In this document: piece after piece, positions 32,396 to 42,040 of the stretch
Layout: each line of letters opens with the position of its first letter
How positions within the stretch are numbered: position 1 is the stretch's first letter
Source: Chryseobacterium pennipullorum
GTDB lineage: Bacteria; Bacteroidota; Bacteroidia; Flavobacteriales; Weeksellaceae
DNA: 64,000 nt
Assembly (NCBI RefSeq): GCF_003384725.1
Contig: NZ_QNVV01000019.1
Span: forward strand, 39,290 to 103,289
Direction: 5' to 3'
Position numbers and translations under genes: made by a program
The notes under the pieces: generated by a model
The model's input: the letters and a program-made list of their open reading frames with translations, nothing else
Database searches by the model: none
Told to the model about the DNA's origin: nothing

Positions 32396-32768
32396 ACCCA
32401 TTTAAATCACGAAAAGAGATCATTTCCATGTGAAGTGATCTCTTTTTTTGTTTTCTGATGAAAGAATAATGTCACTGATACGATGAAATTTACACAGGAT
32501 CAACAATCATAAAAACAGGGTGAGAATAGTGGAGTTAAATGCAATTGTCATTCATACTTTTCCCGGGCCTACAATAGTGACAGACACTAAAGGAATATAA
32601 TATAAAATTACAGAATCCCCAAAACCAAACAGCTGTTCAATAGAATTTTTCAAACATTTTAACATTATATTATAGATAAAATATTAATTAATAAATTTTA
32701 TTGAAAAATAACTATGGATATAAGGAAATTATTATTAACTTTAATCACAACTTTAAAACCCATTAATT
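32396..32768. other. 373-bp gap with a terminator and an AT-rich leader
   Basis: The first 55 bp hold the acs terminator. The remaining ~310 bp are AT-rich without a credible ORF, and I see no structured RNA that I recognise. The last stretch is presumably the promoter region of the gene at 32769. Confidence 0.6.
32412..32449 (+). terminator. Terminator of the acs operon
   Basis: The stem is about 14 bp (AAAGAGATCATTTC / GAAGTGATCTCTTT, one G-T pair) around a 5-nt loop, followed by a run of T's. Confidence 0.88.
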
Positions 32769-33134
32769 ATGTCAAATATATTAGCTGGGCTATTTGAGCA
32801 CAACAGCGATTACAAAAAGCTCGAAAATGATCTGGAAACTTCGGGATTCCTAACATCAGATTATATCATATATCTTAGTAATGAACATCATAACTCCCAG
32901 TATCTGGCGAGTGTAGCCATTAAAGACAGCAGCCAGAATGAAAATGCACGGAGTATTTTTATGCAGAATGCGGTGCTGAAAACCTATCAGTTTGAAAATA
33001 TGAGCATTGATCAGGCCAATTATGACACGATTAAAAAATACATTGATGCCAGAAACAGGGCTGAGATTCACAACAGCCCAGATATCAAAATCAAAACATC
33101 AAGTAACGGAATGAATTCCGAAGTTAAATTCTAA
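32769..33134 (+). CDS. Conserved hypothetical protein, possibly stress-related
   Basis: The 121-residue soluble protein starts MSNILAGLFEHNSDYKKLENDLE. It has a beta-alpha-beta look (SDYIIYLSNE, YLASVAIKD, AVLKTYQFENM) and an unstructured polar tail. The N-terminal pattern (strand, then helix that scans neighbouring residues, then strand) reminds me of small general-stress proteins of the YflT/17M type, but this is weak. It has its own hairpin terminator at 33159-33187, so it is monocistronic. Confidence 0.65.
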   Translation: MSNILAGLFEHNSDYKKLENDLETSGFLTSDYIIYLSNEHHNSQYLASVAIKDSSQNENARSIFMQNAVLKTYQFENMSIDQANYDTIKKYIDARNRAEIHNSPDIKIKTSSNGMNSEVKF

Positions 33135-33158
33135 TCGATATAAAACCTAATAACCAGG

Positions 33159-33187
33159 AATCCGTGGAAATATTCTGCGGATTTTTT
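33159..33187 (+). terminator. Terminator after the 32769 gene
   Basis: AATCCG and CGGATT arms with a 13-nt loop are followed by a run of T's. Placed between this gene and rel. Confidence 0.65.
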
Positions 33188-33245
33188 ATATTTGAAAAAG
33201 AGAAAAAATTTTCGTATTTTCGTTTAAATATAGGCATTAGCACAA

Positions 33246-35456
33246 ATGAGTTACGACTTAGAACAGGAAAATAAAGAGATCCTCGCAAGATATAAGGATC
33301 TGATTTCTAATACATACAGAACACTGGATGAGGAAAACAACAGGCTCATCCGAAAAGCTTTTGATATTGCATTGGATGCACACAAAGATCAAAGGAGAAA
33401 ATCTGGTGAACCTTACATTTACCACCCTATTGCTGTTGCTAAAATTGTCGCAACTGAGATAGGTCTGGGTGCTACTTCTATTGCCTGTGCCCTACTGCAT
33501 GACGTGATCGAAGATTCTGACTATACGTATGAAGATCTGAAAAAAATCTTTGGGGAAAAGATTGCCAATATCGTGAATGGACTGACAAAGATCTCCATCA
33601 TGAATCATCAGAATATCTCTGTACAATCTGAAAACTACAGAAAGCTTCTGTTGACCTTATCTGAAGATTTCAGGGTGATTCTAATTAAAATTGCAGACCG
33701 TCTTCACAATATGAGGACGCTGGAGAGTATGGCCCCGGACAAGCAGAAGAAAATTGCTTCCGAAACGGTTTATATTTATGCGCCTATGGCCCACCGCCTT
33801 GGATTGTATAACATCAAATCTGAATTGGAGGACCTCTCTTTAAAATACAACAACCCCGAAATTTACAACGAAATCACGGAAAAACTGGAACTTGCCAAGG
33901 AAAGCCGTGAACGATATATTGAAGAATTTAAAACCGAAGTATCAGAAAGGCTAAAGGATGAAGGTTTAAATTTTACCATTAAAGGCCGTGCAAAAGCTAT
34001 TTCTTCCATCTACAGGAAAATGCTGAAGCAAGGTGTTTCCTTTGAGGAAGTTTTTGATAATTATGCCATCAGGATTATTTATAAATCCGATGCTAAAAAC
34101 GAAAAATTCCTTGCCTGGAAGATCTATTCAATTGTTACAGATGTGTACCACAGCAACCCTTCGAGGATGAGAGACTGGATCACCCAGCCCCGCTCCACGG
34201 GATATGAAAGTCTTCACCTGACCGTTCTGGGACCTGACAAAAAATGGATTGAAGTCCAGATCCGCTCAGAACGTATGGATGAGATTGCTGAAAAAGGGGT
34301 GGCTGCGCATTACAAATACAAAGAAGGCTACAAGCAAAGCTCTGATGACCGTAATTTTGAAAAATGGGTTACAGAAATCCGTGAAGTCCTGGAACAGCAG
34401 CAGAATCTTTCTACGTCTGAACTTTTGGACAATATCAAGCTTAATCTCTACTCCAAAGAGGTATTTGTCTTTACCCCGAAAGGAGAAATTAAAATTCTTC
34501 CAACCAATGCTACCGCTCTTGACTTTGCCTTTGCAGTCCATTCTGACCTTGGGATGAAATGTTTAGGGGCAAAAATCAACGGCAAGCTGGTTCCTATTTC
34601 CTACATTCTTCAAAATGGTGACCAGATCGATATCCTCTCTTCACAGAATCAAAAACCAAAATCCGACTGGCTGGAATTTGTAGTAACTTCAAAAGCCAAG
34701 TCCAAGATTAAGAGTTACCTGAATTCACAGAAAAACCAGCTGGTAGAAGAAGGAAAAGAGATCCTGCAGAGGAAGCTTCGTCATGCGAAAATTAATTTTA
34801 ATGATGAAGAAATCAACAAACTTCAGAAATTCTTCAATTTAAAATCTTCTCAGGAGGTGTTTCTCAAGTTCCAAAGTAATGAACTGGACGCAAGCAGCCT
34901 GAGAAAATATATTGAAAGTAAGAACGTATTCAACAATTTACTTTCAAGATTCAGAAAGTCACCGAGCAAAAATCAGCATTTCGAAGAACCGAAAGAGCAG
35001 AATCTTGATATGATTGTTTTCGGGAAAGATGAAGAAAAGCTCAATTATACATATGCCAAATGCTGTACAGTTATTCCGGGTGATAAAATTTTCGGATTTA
35101 TTACCATTTCTGATGGAATCAAGGTGCACAGTGACAATTGCCCCAACGCCATCAATCTGAGAGCCCAATACGATTACCGTGTGATCCCCGCTAAGTGGGT
35201 GAATGCCGAAAGCTTCAAAAACAGGGTGAAAATTGAGATCGAAGGCCTTGACAGGATGGGAATGATCAATGATATTACCACCGTCATCAGTGGCAGTATG
35301 GGGATGGATATGAAAAGTATGTCCATTGAATCCAACAATGGAGTGTTCACCGGAAACATCAATCTTGAAGTCAAAAATAAAGGTCAGCTGGAAGAGACCT
35401 TCAAAAAACTTAAGAATATTAATGGAGTTTCAAGAGTGAGACGACTACAATCATAG
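33246..35456 (+). CDS. rel: RelA/SpoT family (p)ppGpp synthetase/hydrolase
   Basis: The 736-residue protein has the full Rel layout. An HD hydrolase domain (YIYHPIAVAKIVA...LLHDVIEDSDYT, intact His-Asp) is followed by the synthetase domain (GRAKAISSIYRKM, then NYAIRIIY and TGYESLHLTVLG), a TGS domain (FTPKGEIKILPTNATALDFAFAVH) and a C-terminal ACT domain (about 660-736). The intact HD motif argues for a bifunctional enzyme controlling the stringent response. nhaA starts only 2 bp after its stop, so they share a transcript. Confidence 0.95.
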   Translation: MSYDLEQENKEILARYKDLISNTYRTLDEENNRLIRKAFDIALDAHKDQRRKSGEPYIYHPIAVAKIVATEIGLGATSIACALLHDVIEDSDYTYEDLKKIFGEKIANIVNGLTKISIMNHQNISVQSENYRKLLLTLSEDFRVILIKIADRLHNMRTLESMAPDKQKKIASETVYIYAPMAHRLGLYNIKSELEDLSLKYNNPEIYNEITEKLELAKESRERYIEEFKTEVSERLKDEGLNFTIKGRAKAISSIYRKMLKQGVSFEEVFDNYAIRIIYKSDAKNEKFLAWKIYSIVTDVYHSNPSRMRDWITQPRSTGYESLHLTVLGPDKKWIEVQIRSERMDEIAEKGVAAHYKYKEGYKQSSDDRNFEKWVTEIREVLEQQQNLSTSELLDNIKLNLYSKEVFVFTPKGEIKILPTNATALDFAFAVHSDLGMKCLGAKINGKLVPISYILQNGDQIDILSSQNQKPKSDWLEFVVTSKAKSKIKSYLNSQKNQLVEEGKEILQRKLRHAKINFNDEEINKLQKFFNLKSSQEVFLKFQSNELDASSLRKYIESKNVFNNLLSRFRKSPSKNQHFEEPKEQNLDMIVFGKDEEKLNYTYAKCCTVIPGDKIFGFITISDGIKVHSDNCPNAINLRAQYDYRVIPAKWVNAESFKNRVKIEIEGLDRMGMINDITTVISGSMGMDMKSMSIESNNGVFTGNINLEVKNKGQLEETFKKLKNINGVSRVRRLQS

Positions 35457-35458
35457 AT

Positions 35459-36637
35459 ATGAATTTAACCCTTTATTTTAAAAAATTTTTCAACAACAGC
35501 CAGGCCTCAGGAATTATTCTTATTTTCTGTGTACTGGCATCATTACTTATTGCCAATTCATCAGCTGCAGAAAGCTTTCAACATCTCTTGGATAAAAATG
35601 TGGGAACCCATCTGTTTGAACTGGAATATCCGGTAAGCATCTGGATCAACGATGGCCTGATGGCTGTATTCTTTCTCCTGGTGGGACTTGAGATCAAAAG
35701 AGAACTTGTAGAAGGTGAACTTTCATCCTTTAAAAATGCATCTTTACCGATCTTTGCTGCTGTAGGCGGAATGCTTGTTCCCGCTGTGATTTACAGCCTG
35801 TTCAATTCCGGAACGGAATACAGTAACGGCTGGGGAATTCCAATGGCAACGGACATTGCCTTCTCACTGGCTATTATTTCCATGCTGGGGAAGAAGATTC
35901 CCAATTCGATCAAAATATTTCTGGCTGCACTAGCCATTGTTGATGACCTGGGAGCCATTCTGGTGATCGCCATTTTTTATACTGAGCAGATCCACTGGAC
36001 CTACCTTTTGTTATCTCTTGGAGTTACCGTCCTTTTGTTTCTCTTGAATTTTCTAAAGGTGACGCGTATTGTATTTTATATAATTCCAGGATTATTTTTA
36101 TGGTATTTCCTGCATCATTCAGGGATTCATGCGACAATAGCCGGAGTTCTGCTGGCATTTTCAATTCCTACCAATGTATCCAATGTAGAAATTTCGCCCC
36201 TGGAAAAGCTGGAGCATAAACTGCATATCCCGGTGAGCTTCCTGATCATGCCTGTGTTTGCATTGGCGAATACCAATATTACCTTTTCAAGTGAAATGGT
36301 GGCTGGCATCGGCAGTACTTTAGGACTGGGAATTATCTGCGGACTGGTGCTCGGAAAACTGATCGGAATCAATCTGTTTTCATTCATTGCCATCAAACTC
36401 AAGATGAGCTCTTTACCTCATAACAGCAACTGGCTTCAGATGCTTGGGGTGGGACTTCTAGCAGGTATCGGTTTTACCATGTCCATTTTCATTGCACTGC
36501 TCTCCTTTAAAGGTGAAATTGAAATCCAGGATGAAGCCAAATTTGCCATTCTGATCGCTTCGTTTATCGCTGCTATTACAGGGTTTATTATCCTAAGCAT
36601 CAGTTCTAAAGAAAATCCGGAACTGGAAGAGGATTAA
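35459..36637 (+). CDS. nhaA: Na+/H+ antiporter NhaA
   Basis: The 392-residue inner-membrane protein has about 12 helices. The ion-binding Asp pair is in AIVDDLGAILVIAIFYT, with GWGIPMATDIAFSL for the TM4 unwound region and the C-terminal LLAGIGFTMSIFIALLSF helix typical of the family. It exports Na+ in exchange for protons. It follows rel almost without a gap and overlaps the convergent yihY gene by 4 bp. Confidence 0.95.
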   Translation: MNLTLYFKKFFNNSQASGIILIFCVLASLLIANSSAAESFQHLLDKNVGTHLFELEYPVSIWINDGLMAVFFLLVGLEIKRELVEGELSSFKNASLPIFAAVGGMLVPAVIYSLFNSGTEYSNGWGIPMATDIAFSLAIISMLGKKIPNSIKIFLAALAIVDDLGAILVIAIFYTEQIHWTYLLLSLGVTVLLFLLNFLKVTRIVFYIIPGLFLWYFLHHSGIHATIAGVLLAFSIPTNVSNVEISPLEKLEHKLHIPVSFLIMPVFALANTNITFSSEMVAGIGSTLGLGIICGLVLGKLIGINLFSFIAIKLKMSSLPHNSNWLQMLGVGLLAGIGFTMSIFIALLSFKGEIEIQDEAKFAILIASFIAAITGFIILSISSKENPELEED

Positions 36638-37647
36638 TCCTTCTTCCGGTTTTCCATATTGCGGCGGTGGCCGGGATCATTCTCGTAATCCTGTTCTGTG
36701 ATAGAATTTCGATAATGAAAAGTCTCCTTTTTGATTTCATCAGAAAGGAGTTTTTCTATTCTAAGCCTTCTGATGGCCAGGTTCAGTTCATTTCCAAAAA
36801 GCAACAGGTAGACGTTCACATTCACCCATACCATTAGCAGAATCATGCTTCCGATAGAGCCGTAGAGAACATTATACCGGGCGATATTTTTCACATATAT
36901 GGCAAAGATATAGGTGGTCACCAAAAAGAGTATGGTGGTAAGAATCGCTCCCGGAATTGCCTGTCTGAATCTTGCTATTTTTACAGTCCCCAGCCAGTAA
37001 AATAAGGTAAGAAGAATAAAATAAAACAAAGGAAAAGAGACAAATCCTATAATTTTGGATAGATTATTGACCAGCCACGATATATCATAGGCCGGCGTGA
37101 AGGGTTTTATCACAACCTCTGCATAGTACACTCCGAAAAGTGCCAGGAATACAATGGTAATAAAACCTATGGTAATAAAAAAAGAAAGAATAAACTCTTT
37201 AACATCACTCAGCTTCTCATCCGAATTTTCATTGAATCCACTAATAAGGGAAAATGTACCATTTGTAGCGAAAATAAGTGCCAGCAGAATGGTCAGATTA
37301 CTGATCCCCTTCATGTTGGGAATAATACTCGTTTCAATATATCCTCTCACGTCGTTTTCCATATTGGAAGGAAAAACATTATGCAGCAAGACGTTAAAAA
37401 TATAAAACTCCAGCTTATCGTAAAGGGGCATGTAGGGAAGCACGGAAAGCAAAAACAGAATAAAAGGAAATAAACTCATGGTAAAGCTCCAGGAGATGGC
37501 GGCCGCCTTTCTTCCGATTTTATCTTTAAAAATTCCGGAGATATAAATCTGAAACATTTGCCAGAGTGATATTCCCAAAACCGGAATATGAATATCATCA
37601 AAAAACTCTTGAATCTTTAGGATAAATCTGGGAACTTTTATACTCAT
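36634..37647 (-). CDS. YihY/BrkB family inner-membrane protein
   Basis: The 337-residue protein has six helices in the order typical of the family: KAAAISWSFTMSLFPFILFLLSVLPY near the start, NGTFSLISGFN, then FRQAIPGAILTTILFLVTTYIFAIYV and GSIGSMILLMVWVNVNVYLLLFGNELN at the end. It has a charged cytoplasmic tail. The function of the family is not settled (older names 'ribonuclease BN' and 'virulence factor BrkB' are misleading). Its 3' end overlaps nhaA by 4 bp with no visible terminator. Confidence 0.9.
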   Translation of the reverse strand: MSIKVPRFILKIQEFFDDIHIPVLGISLWQMFQIYISGIFKDKIGRKAAAISWSFTMSLFPFILFLLSVLPYMPLYDKLEFYIFNVLLHNVFPSNMENDVRGYIETSIIPNMKGISNLTILLALIFATNGTFSLISGFNENSDEKLSDVKEFILSFFITIGFITIVFLALFGVYYAEVVIKPFTPAYDISWLVNNLSKIIGFVSFPLFYFILLTLFYWLGTVKIARFRQAIPGAILTTILFLVTTYIFAIYVKNIARYNVLYGSIGSMILLMVWVNVNVYLLLFGNELNLAIRRLRIEKLLSDEIKKETFHYRNSITEQDYENDPGHRRNMENRKKD

Positions 37648-37892
37648 CTGTTGTTGTAATTTACTGAAAGATCACCATAAATGGCATCGTTTACAGGCCG
37701 CATTTTAAACTTATCGCTGATCTCTCCCTACAAATATAAACATTTTCCCTCTCCTTCTTGATTGCATACATTGCACAGAATAAAGACTGAGGAACAGAAA
37801 TAATAAAAATTGTGATGTTTTCACTTGTATAGGTATAATGCTTTTATTTTAATCCCCAAATAATTACAATAATTCAATTAACCTTATTATTC

Positions 37893-38342
37893 CTATGCAT
37901 TGAATTGTCTCAGATGATGATCCATATGTTTGTATACAAAAATACCCAGCTCTTCACGTTTCATGCTTCCGAAAAAATCATGAATAAATCCAGGATTCGA
38001 AAAATTTCCATAGGCAGCAATCTGTTCCAGCCATATTTTTTTCTGTCTTTCAATGTCCCCCCCGGATTCTTTAATCGTAAAACTACCGGCCGGAGAATTT
38101 CTTTTCATAGGTTTGTCGTCTTTTACCATTCCTTTGAGAACCATTTTTCCAAAGAGCTTTCCTAAAAAGTCCTGCCGGTACGTATGGTTTCCGTTTCCAA
38201 GTACCCAATCATTCCATTTGGTACAGTGCTTTATCATCTGATACAGGTTCATCTTCCCCCATTGGGCCGTATTATTCTGACCGATGGTATGGATTCTTGC
38301 GGTCAGCTCTTCTCTTGCTGTACGATCAAATATTGTTTTCAT
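37893..38342 (-). CDS. DUF1569 family protein (DinB-like fold)
   Basis: The 149-residue protein has the features I associate with DUF1569: KMNLYQMIKHCTKWNDWVLG near the start (with a His) and IFVYKHMDHHLRQFNA at the very end, where two His could complete a metal site as in DinB/YfiT-like bundles. It is likely a small cytoplasmic metal-dependent protein of unknown substrate. It is divergent from the GlxA-type regulator and may be a target of it. Confidence 0.75.
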   Translation of the reverse strand: MKTIFDRTAREELTARIHTIGQNNTAQWGKMNLYQMIKHCTKWNDWVLGNGNHTYRQDFLGKLFGKMVLKGMVKDDKPMKRNSPAGSFTIKESGGDIERQKKIWLEQIAAYGNFSNPGFIHDFFGSMKREELGIFVYKHMDHHLRQFNA

Positions 38343-38460
38343 AACTAAATCTTTCTGTAAAATTACCTGACTCAGCCGAAATACCTGCTACGTTAAAATG
38401 ACATCCAACAGTGTATTTTGTGCCAGAATTTATGTATTTTTAAAACACAACACCGCCATT

Positions 38461-39447
38461 ATGAAGCATATTTCACTTATAGTATATGAAAATGTATTGT
38501 CCACAGCAGTTTCCAATACGGCATCACTGCTGGCCAGCGCCAATGAAGCAGCAGTGAGAAAGAACTTGTCGATACCCTTTCAGATTGAATTTGTTGGAGT
38601 GGGCTTAAAAGAAATATCGTCCAACCTGCCCATAGAATTCCACTGTGCCAAAACGATATCAGAGGAATTTGAAACAGATGTGGTCATCCTTCCACCAATG
38701 AACACCAATCCGGATCAAATCACCGGATTGCTGGCTGAAAATAAAACACTTATTTCTTGGATCAACGAAAAATACCATGAAAAAGCAGAAATCATCAGCC
38801 TGTGTACAGGAGCCTATTTTCTGGCGGAATGTGGTCTTCTGGATGGAATGCCTGCAACCTCCCATTGGGGAGCAATCGAAGATCTGCAGCAAAGATATCC
38901 GCGGATCGATTTCAAACCGGAGCATGTGGTTACTCATTCCAAAGCAATTATTACCGGCGGGGGTGGCTTCTCTTCTTTAAACGCGATGCTCTATTTTATT
39001 GAGAAGAATTCAACCAAAGAGATTTCCATTGAGCTCAGTAAATATTATGGGCTGGATTATGGCCGTACATCACAGAAACTATTCACAGTATTTTCGGGCC
39101 AGCGGCTTCATGATGACGATGAAATTCACAAAGCACAAAGCTATATTGAGAAAAAATTTAAAACAGATCTTTCTGTAGACCAGATTGCCAGCCAGGTAAA
39201 TATGAGCAAACGAAATTTTATCCGGAGATTTAAAAATGCCACCAGGCTAAATCCTATAGAATATATACAGCGGCTAAAGGTAGAGGCTGCCAAAAAAGCA
39301 CTGGAAACAGGTGCTGCCAATATTGCTGATGTTACTTATAGCATCGGGTATAATGATCTGAGGACTTTCAGAACTATTTTCAAGAGGGTAACCGGATTGA
39401 CTCCTGTGGATTACAGAAACAGATTCAAAAGCAATTCGGTGGACTAG
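38461..39447 (+). CDS. GlxA-type transcriptional regulator (DJ-1/PfpI + AraC HTH)
   Basis: The start at 38461 (MKHISLIVYENVLSTAVSN) is chosen, 21 codons inside the longest frame, because the family begins with the first beta strand. Residues ~1-195 form a DJ-1/PfpI domain (nucleophile region SLCTGAYFLAECGLLDG, then THSKAIITGGGGFSSLNAMLYFIE). Residues ~225-325 form an AraC-type double HTH (LSVDQIASQVNMSKRNFIRRFKNAT and IADVTYSIGYNDLRTFRTIFKRVTGLTPVDYR). It is expected to sense a small metabolite and control nearby genes. Confidence 0.92.
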   Translation: MKHISLIVYENVLSTAVSNTASLLASANEAAVRKNLSIPFQIEFVGVGLKEISSNLPIEFHCAKTISEEFETDVVILPPMNTNPDQITGLLAENKTLISWINEKYHEKAEIISLCTGAYFLAECGLLDGMPATSHWGAIEDLQQRYPRIDFKPEHVVTHSKAIITGGGGFSSLNAMLYFIEKNSTKEISIELSKYYGLDYGRTSQKLFTVFSGQRLHDDDEIHKAQSYIEKKFKTDLSVDQIASQVNMSKRNFIRRFKNATRLNPIEYIQRLKVEAAKKALETGAANIADVTYSIGYNDLRTFRTIFKRVTGLTPVDYRNRFKSNSVD

Positions 39448-39503
39448 CAAAAAAGGATGATAAGATGGAGCCAGTCATGAGATCCCTTCATTTCAAAAAG
39501 TAG

Positions 39504-39511
39504 TATCTTTG
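39504..39511 (+). promoter_or_regulatory. -7 element of the rlmH promoter
   Basis: TATCTTTG matches TAnnTTTG exactly and lies 21 bp before the rlmH start codon. Confidence 0.6.
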
Positions 39512-39531
39512 CGGCCTGAAACTTATTATCA

Positions 39532-40005
39532 ATGCGAATCAGTTTACTTTGTATCGGAAAAACAGACGACCGGGAAATTACTTCTTTGATCAACTACTAT
39601 CTTAACCGCCTGCCTAAACACTGGAATTTTGAAATTACAGAAATTTCCGATGTGAAAAATGCAAAAAACCTAACTCCTGATCTTCTGAAAAAAGAGGAGG
39701 CCAAACTATTTTTAAATCATATAGATAAGAATGATATGGTCGTGATGCTTGATGAAAAAGGAAAACAGCTGACCAGTCGCGAATTTTCCCAGAAAATTGA
39801 TACCTGGATGAATTCTTCCGTCAAAAAAGTACATATTCTGATCGGCGGGGCATATGGATTTTCTGACGAAATCTATAGCAGGGCTAATGAAAAAATGTCA
39901 CTGTCTAAGATGACATTTACACATCAGATGATCCGGCTGTTTATTATAGAACAATTGTACAGGGCTGACCAGATTCTCCAGGGAAAACCTTATCATAACG
40001 ACTAA
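39532..40005 (+). CDS. rlmH: 23S rRNA (pseudouridine1915-N3)-methyltransferase RlmH
   Basis: The 157-residue SPOUT methyltransferase modifies helix 69 of 23S rRNA using SAM. The SAM-binding knot is seen in LIGGAYGFSDEIYSRANEKMSLSKMTFTHQM, and the family C-terminus RLFIIEQLYRADQILQGKPYHND is near perfect. Length is standard. Single gene with its own promoter and terminator. Confidence 0.95.
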   Translation: MRISLLCIGKTDDREITSLINYYLNRLPKHWNFEITEISDVKNAKNLTPDLLKKEEAKLFLNHIDKNDMVVMLDEKGKQLTSREFSQKIDTWMNSSVKKVHILIGGAYGFSDEIYSRANEKMSLSKMTFTHQMIRLFIIEQLYRADQILQGKPYHND

Positions 40006-40007
40006 TT

Positions 40008-40036
40008 AAAAATGGTCCCGGCAGGACTATTTTTAA
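40008..40036 (+). terminator. Terminator of rlmH
   Basis: TAAAAATGGTCC and GGACTATTTTTA arms (one G-T pair) with a 5-nt loop sit directly after the rlmH stop. It can also terminate the convergent minus-strand gene. Confidence 0.75.
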
Positions 40037-40052
40037 TGATAAGCAATCGTTT

Positions 40053-40628
40053 TCACTTCTTTTTAAAACAGATTGTATTGATTCCGACATCATAACAGTA
40101 AGTCCCTCTTTTAAGTCCTTTCTTAACATCTGAGAAATGTTTTTTCAGGTTTTCTTCATGATCAATAATCTTTAGCCAGTTCTGAACTTTAAGTCTTAAT
40201 GGGGTTGTTTCCATTTTTTGCTGATCGGACGGGTAAAGTTCGGGAAATGTAAAACTTTCTATTTTACCATTTCTCAGCAGTTGCAAAGTCAATGCATCAC
40301 CATCCAGATAAGCCATTCCTTCATCATTATACGCCTCGTTTACGGAATCAATCCCTGCTTCTTTCAATTTTAAAATCATCTTCCTGGCTGTCCCTGGATA
40401 CAGGGTTGTCTCTGACAGAATTTCAAGTTGGGTTCCCTTCTTTTTGAGATGAGTATTGATTGTCGCAGAATATGTATCATCCTTGTGATGTTTCAATGTA
40501 ATGATCTGAGGTGAATCACAAAGCCCAAATTGATAATAGCTGAGATATTCCTCAGCCTTCTGACCTTTTGAAGATCCATAGAATAAAAGGGTCGTTATAA
40601 AAACCAGTATGATCGTTCCTGTATTCAT
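40053..40628 (-). CDS. Hypothetical secreted protein
   Basis: The 191-residue product starts with a signal peptide (TIILVFITTLLFYGSSKGQ, cleavage likely near KG|QKAEE). The mature part is a small beta protein with ESFTFPELYPSDQQKM and a C-terminal TYCYDVGINTICFKKK containing two Cys that could pair. No family recognised. It stands next to the TPR gene on the same strand and could be co-transcribed. Confidence 0.65.
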   Translation of the reverse strand: MNTGTIILVFITTLLFYGSSKGQKAEEYLSYYQFGLCDSPQIITLKHHKDDTYSATINTHLKKKGTQLEILSETTLYPGTARKMILKLKEAGIDSVNEAYNDEGMAYLDGDALTLQLLRNGKIESFTFPELYPSDQQKMETTPLRLKVQNWLKIIDHEENLKKHFSDVKKGLKRGTYCYDVGINTICFKKK

Positions 40629-40661
40629 TTTTTTATATAGAAAGACTTAAAGAAAGTCTCT

Positions 40662-41474
40662 TTATTTCTTGATACATTTGGTGTAATATTCTGCCAATAC
40701 TGCTTTTTCATACCCTAAGGCAACGGCTTTATCAAGGTTTTCACAAGCTTCCTTAGGCTTGGCGGTATCGAACAAAACGAAGGCTTTGGTAATGTATGAC
40801 TGTGCAAATTTCGGGTCTATGGAAACTGCTTTATTGATGTCAGCGAGAGATTCCTTATACTTTTTCATTTTAAAGTAAACATCTGCCCGCCCGTTATACA
40901 GTAATGACTCGGGTTTTTCGGCAATAAGCTGGTTATAATCCTTTAAGGCGCCGTCAAGGTCGCCATTATTTTTCTTTAAGTTGGCGAGCCCTGTTTTAGC
41001 ATAAATATTATCGGGTGCAAAGGTGAGAATCTGATTAAGATCTTTGATCGCAAAATCTTTTTTACCCTGTCCATCATAAATTTTGGAGCGTGTAAGGTAC
41101 AGATCAGCGTTTTTATCGTCCACCTGAAGTCCTTTCTGAATGTATTCCAGTGCTTTGACTTTATTTCCTTTCTGGCTGTGCAGCGACGCTATATTTGCGT
41201 ATACTGAAACAGACATTGGATTTGCTTTTAAAGCAGATTCATAGGATTTAAAAGCGAGTGCTGTTTTCCCCAGCCTTCTCTGCGCCATCCCGAGATAATC
41301 ATAATATTCAGACTGATATTTCTGGATCTGTTCTTTTTCCGCCAGCCTGGCGTACTGCTCTTCGGCACATTTATAATCTGCTTTTTTAAAGCATTCTTCA
41401 GCCAGTTTTTTATCCTGGGCATGGAGATGAAATAAAACAAAAAGGGAAGCCGGAAGTAATAATTTTTTTTTCAT
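40662..41474 (-). CDS. Secreted tetratricopeptide-repeat protein
   Basis: The 270-residue protein has a signal peptide (LLLPASLFVLFHLHAQD) and about six TPR units. Clear repeats are YLGMAQRRLGKTALAFKSYESALKANP, VYANIASLHSQKGNKVKALEYIQKGLQVD, LYLTRSKIYDGQ, and YNGRADVYFKMKKYKESLADINKAVSIDP. It is a scaffold that binds a partner in the periplasm or at the membrane. The gene overlaps the upstream PAP2 gene by 4 bp, so both are made from the same message. Confidence 0.88.
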   Translation of the reverse strand: MKKKLLLPASLFVLFHLHAQDKKLAEECFKKADYKCAEEQYARLAEKEQIQKYQSEYYDYLGMAQRRLGKTALAFKSYESALKANPMSVSVYANIASLHSQKGNKVKALEYIQKGLQVDDKNADLYLTRSKIYDGQGKKDFAIKDLNQILTFAPDNIYAKTGLANLKKNNGDLDGALKDYNQLIAEKPESLLYNGRADVYFKMKKYKESLADINKAVSIDPKFAQSYITKAFVLFDTAKPKEACENLDKAVALGYEKAVLAEYYTKCIKK

Positions 41475-42037
41475 GAGGTTATATTCTGTTTGTTGATGAC
41501 TTTTTTAGAAAGTGCAGCAAATACCACTCCCAATAAAGATCCAACAAACGCCCCCACCAAAATATCTATCGGGAAATGTACTCCTAAATATATACGACTA
41601 TAGGAAACCACTATAGCCCATACCAATATAGCATAGGGAAACCACTTAAGCTTATTTTTTAATAAAATCCCTAAAAAGGCCGCCAAAAAAAAGGTGTTGG
41701 AAGCATGGGCAGAATAAAAGCCATACTGACCGCCACACTTCACAATTCTCATATAGTGTTCCAGAGTAGGGTCATGACATGGTCTCAGTCTTGCCACTCC
41801 ATATTTGAACACACTGGCCAGCTGATCCGAAACGGTTGCTCCGATTGCTAAAAAAATAAGGATAAAAATTAAAGATTTTACCTGGTAATTTTTGTATAGG
41901 AAATAAAAAAATATGATGTAAAGTGGCACCCAGATCCACGTACTGGAAATCAGCATCCAGAACTGGTCGAAAGATGAATCTCCCAGATTGTTAAGGTATA
42001 AAAAAACCTTCTTATCTTCCTGAATAATCTCTTCCAT
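41471..42037 (-). CDS. PAP2 family membrane phosphatase
   Basis: The 188-residue protein has five or six helices and the three PAP2 motifs: KYGVARLRP (KX6RP-like), FYSAHASN (usual PSGH, here SAHA) and YSRIYLGVHFPIDILVG (SRxxxxxHxxxD). The role is dephosphorylation of lipid phosphates such as undecaprenyl pyrophosphate or phosphatidic acid at the outer face of the inner membrane. It is 3 bp after tatA and overlaps the TPR gene. Confidence 0.9.
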   Translation of the reverse strand: MEEIIQEDKKVFLYLNNLGDSSFDQFWMLISSTWIWVPLYIIFFYFLYKNYQVKSLIFILIFLAIGATVSDQLASVFKYGVARLRPCHDPTLEHYMRIVKCGGQYGFYSAHASNTFFLAAFLGILLKNKLKWFPYAILVWAIVVSYSRIYLGVHFPIDILVGAFVGSLLGVVFAALSKKVINKQNITS

Positions 42038-42040
42038 ACC

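Noticed and set aside
32450..32768. A structured non-coding RNA in the gap after acs
   Set aside because: Only weak AT-rich inverted repeats occur, with no strong stem or terminator before the next gene.
34249..34557. A 102-codon same-strand frame inside rel
   Set aside because: It is a shifted-frame reading of the conserved synthetase/TGS region, with no independent support.
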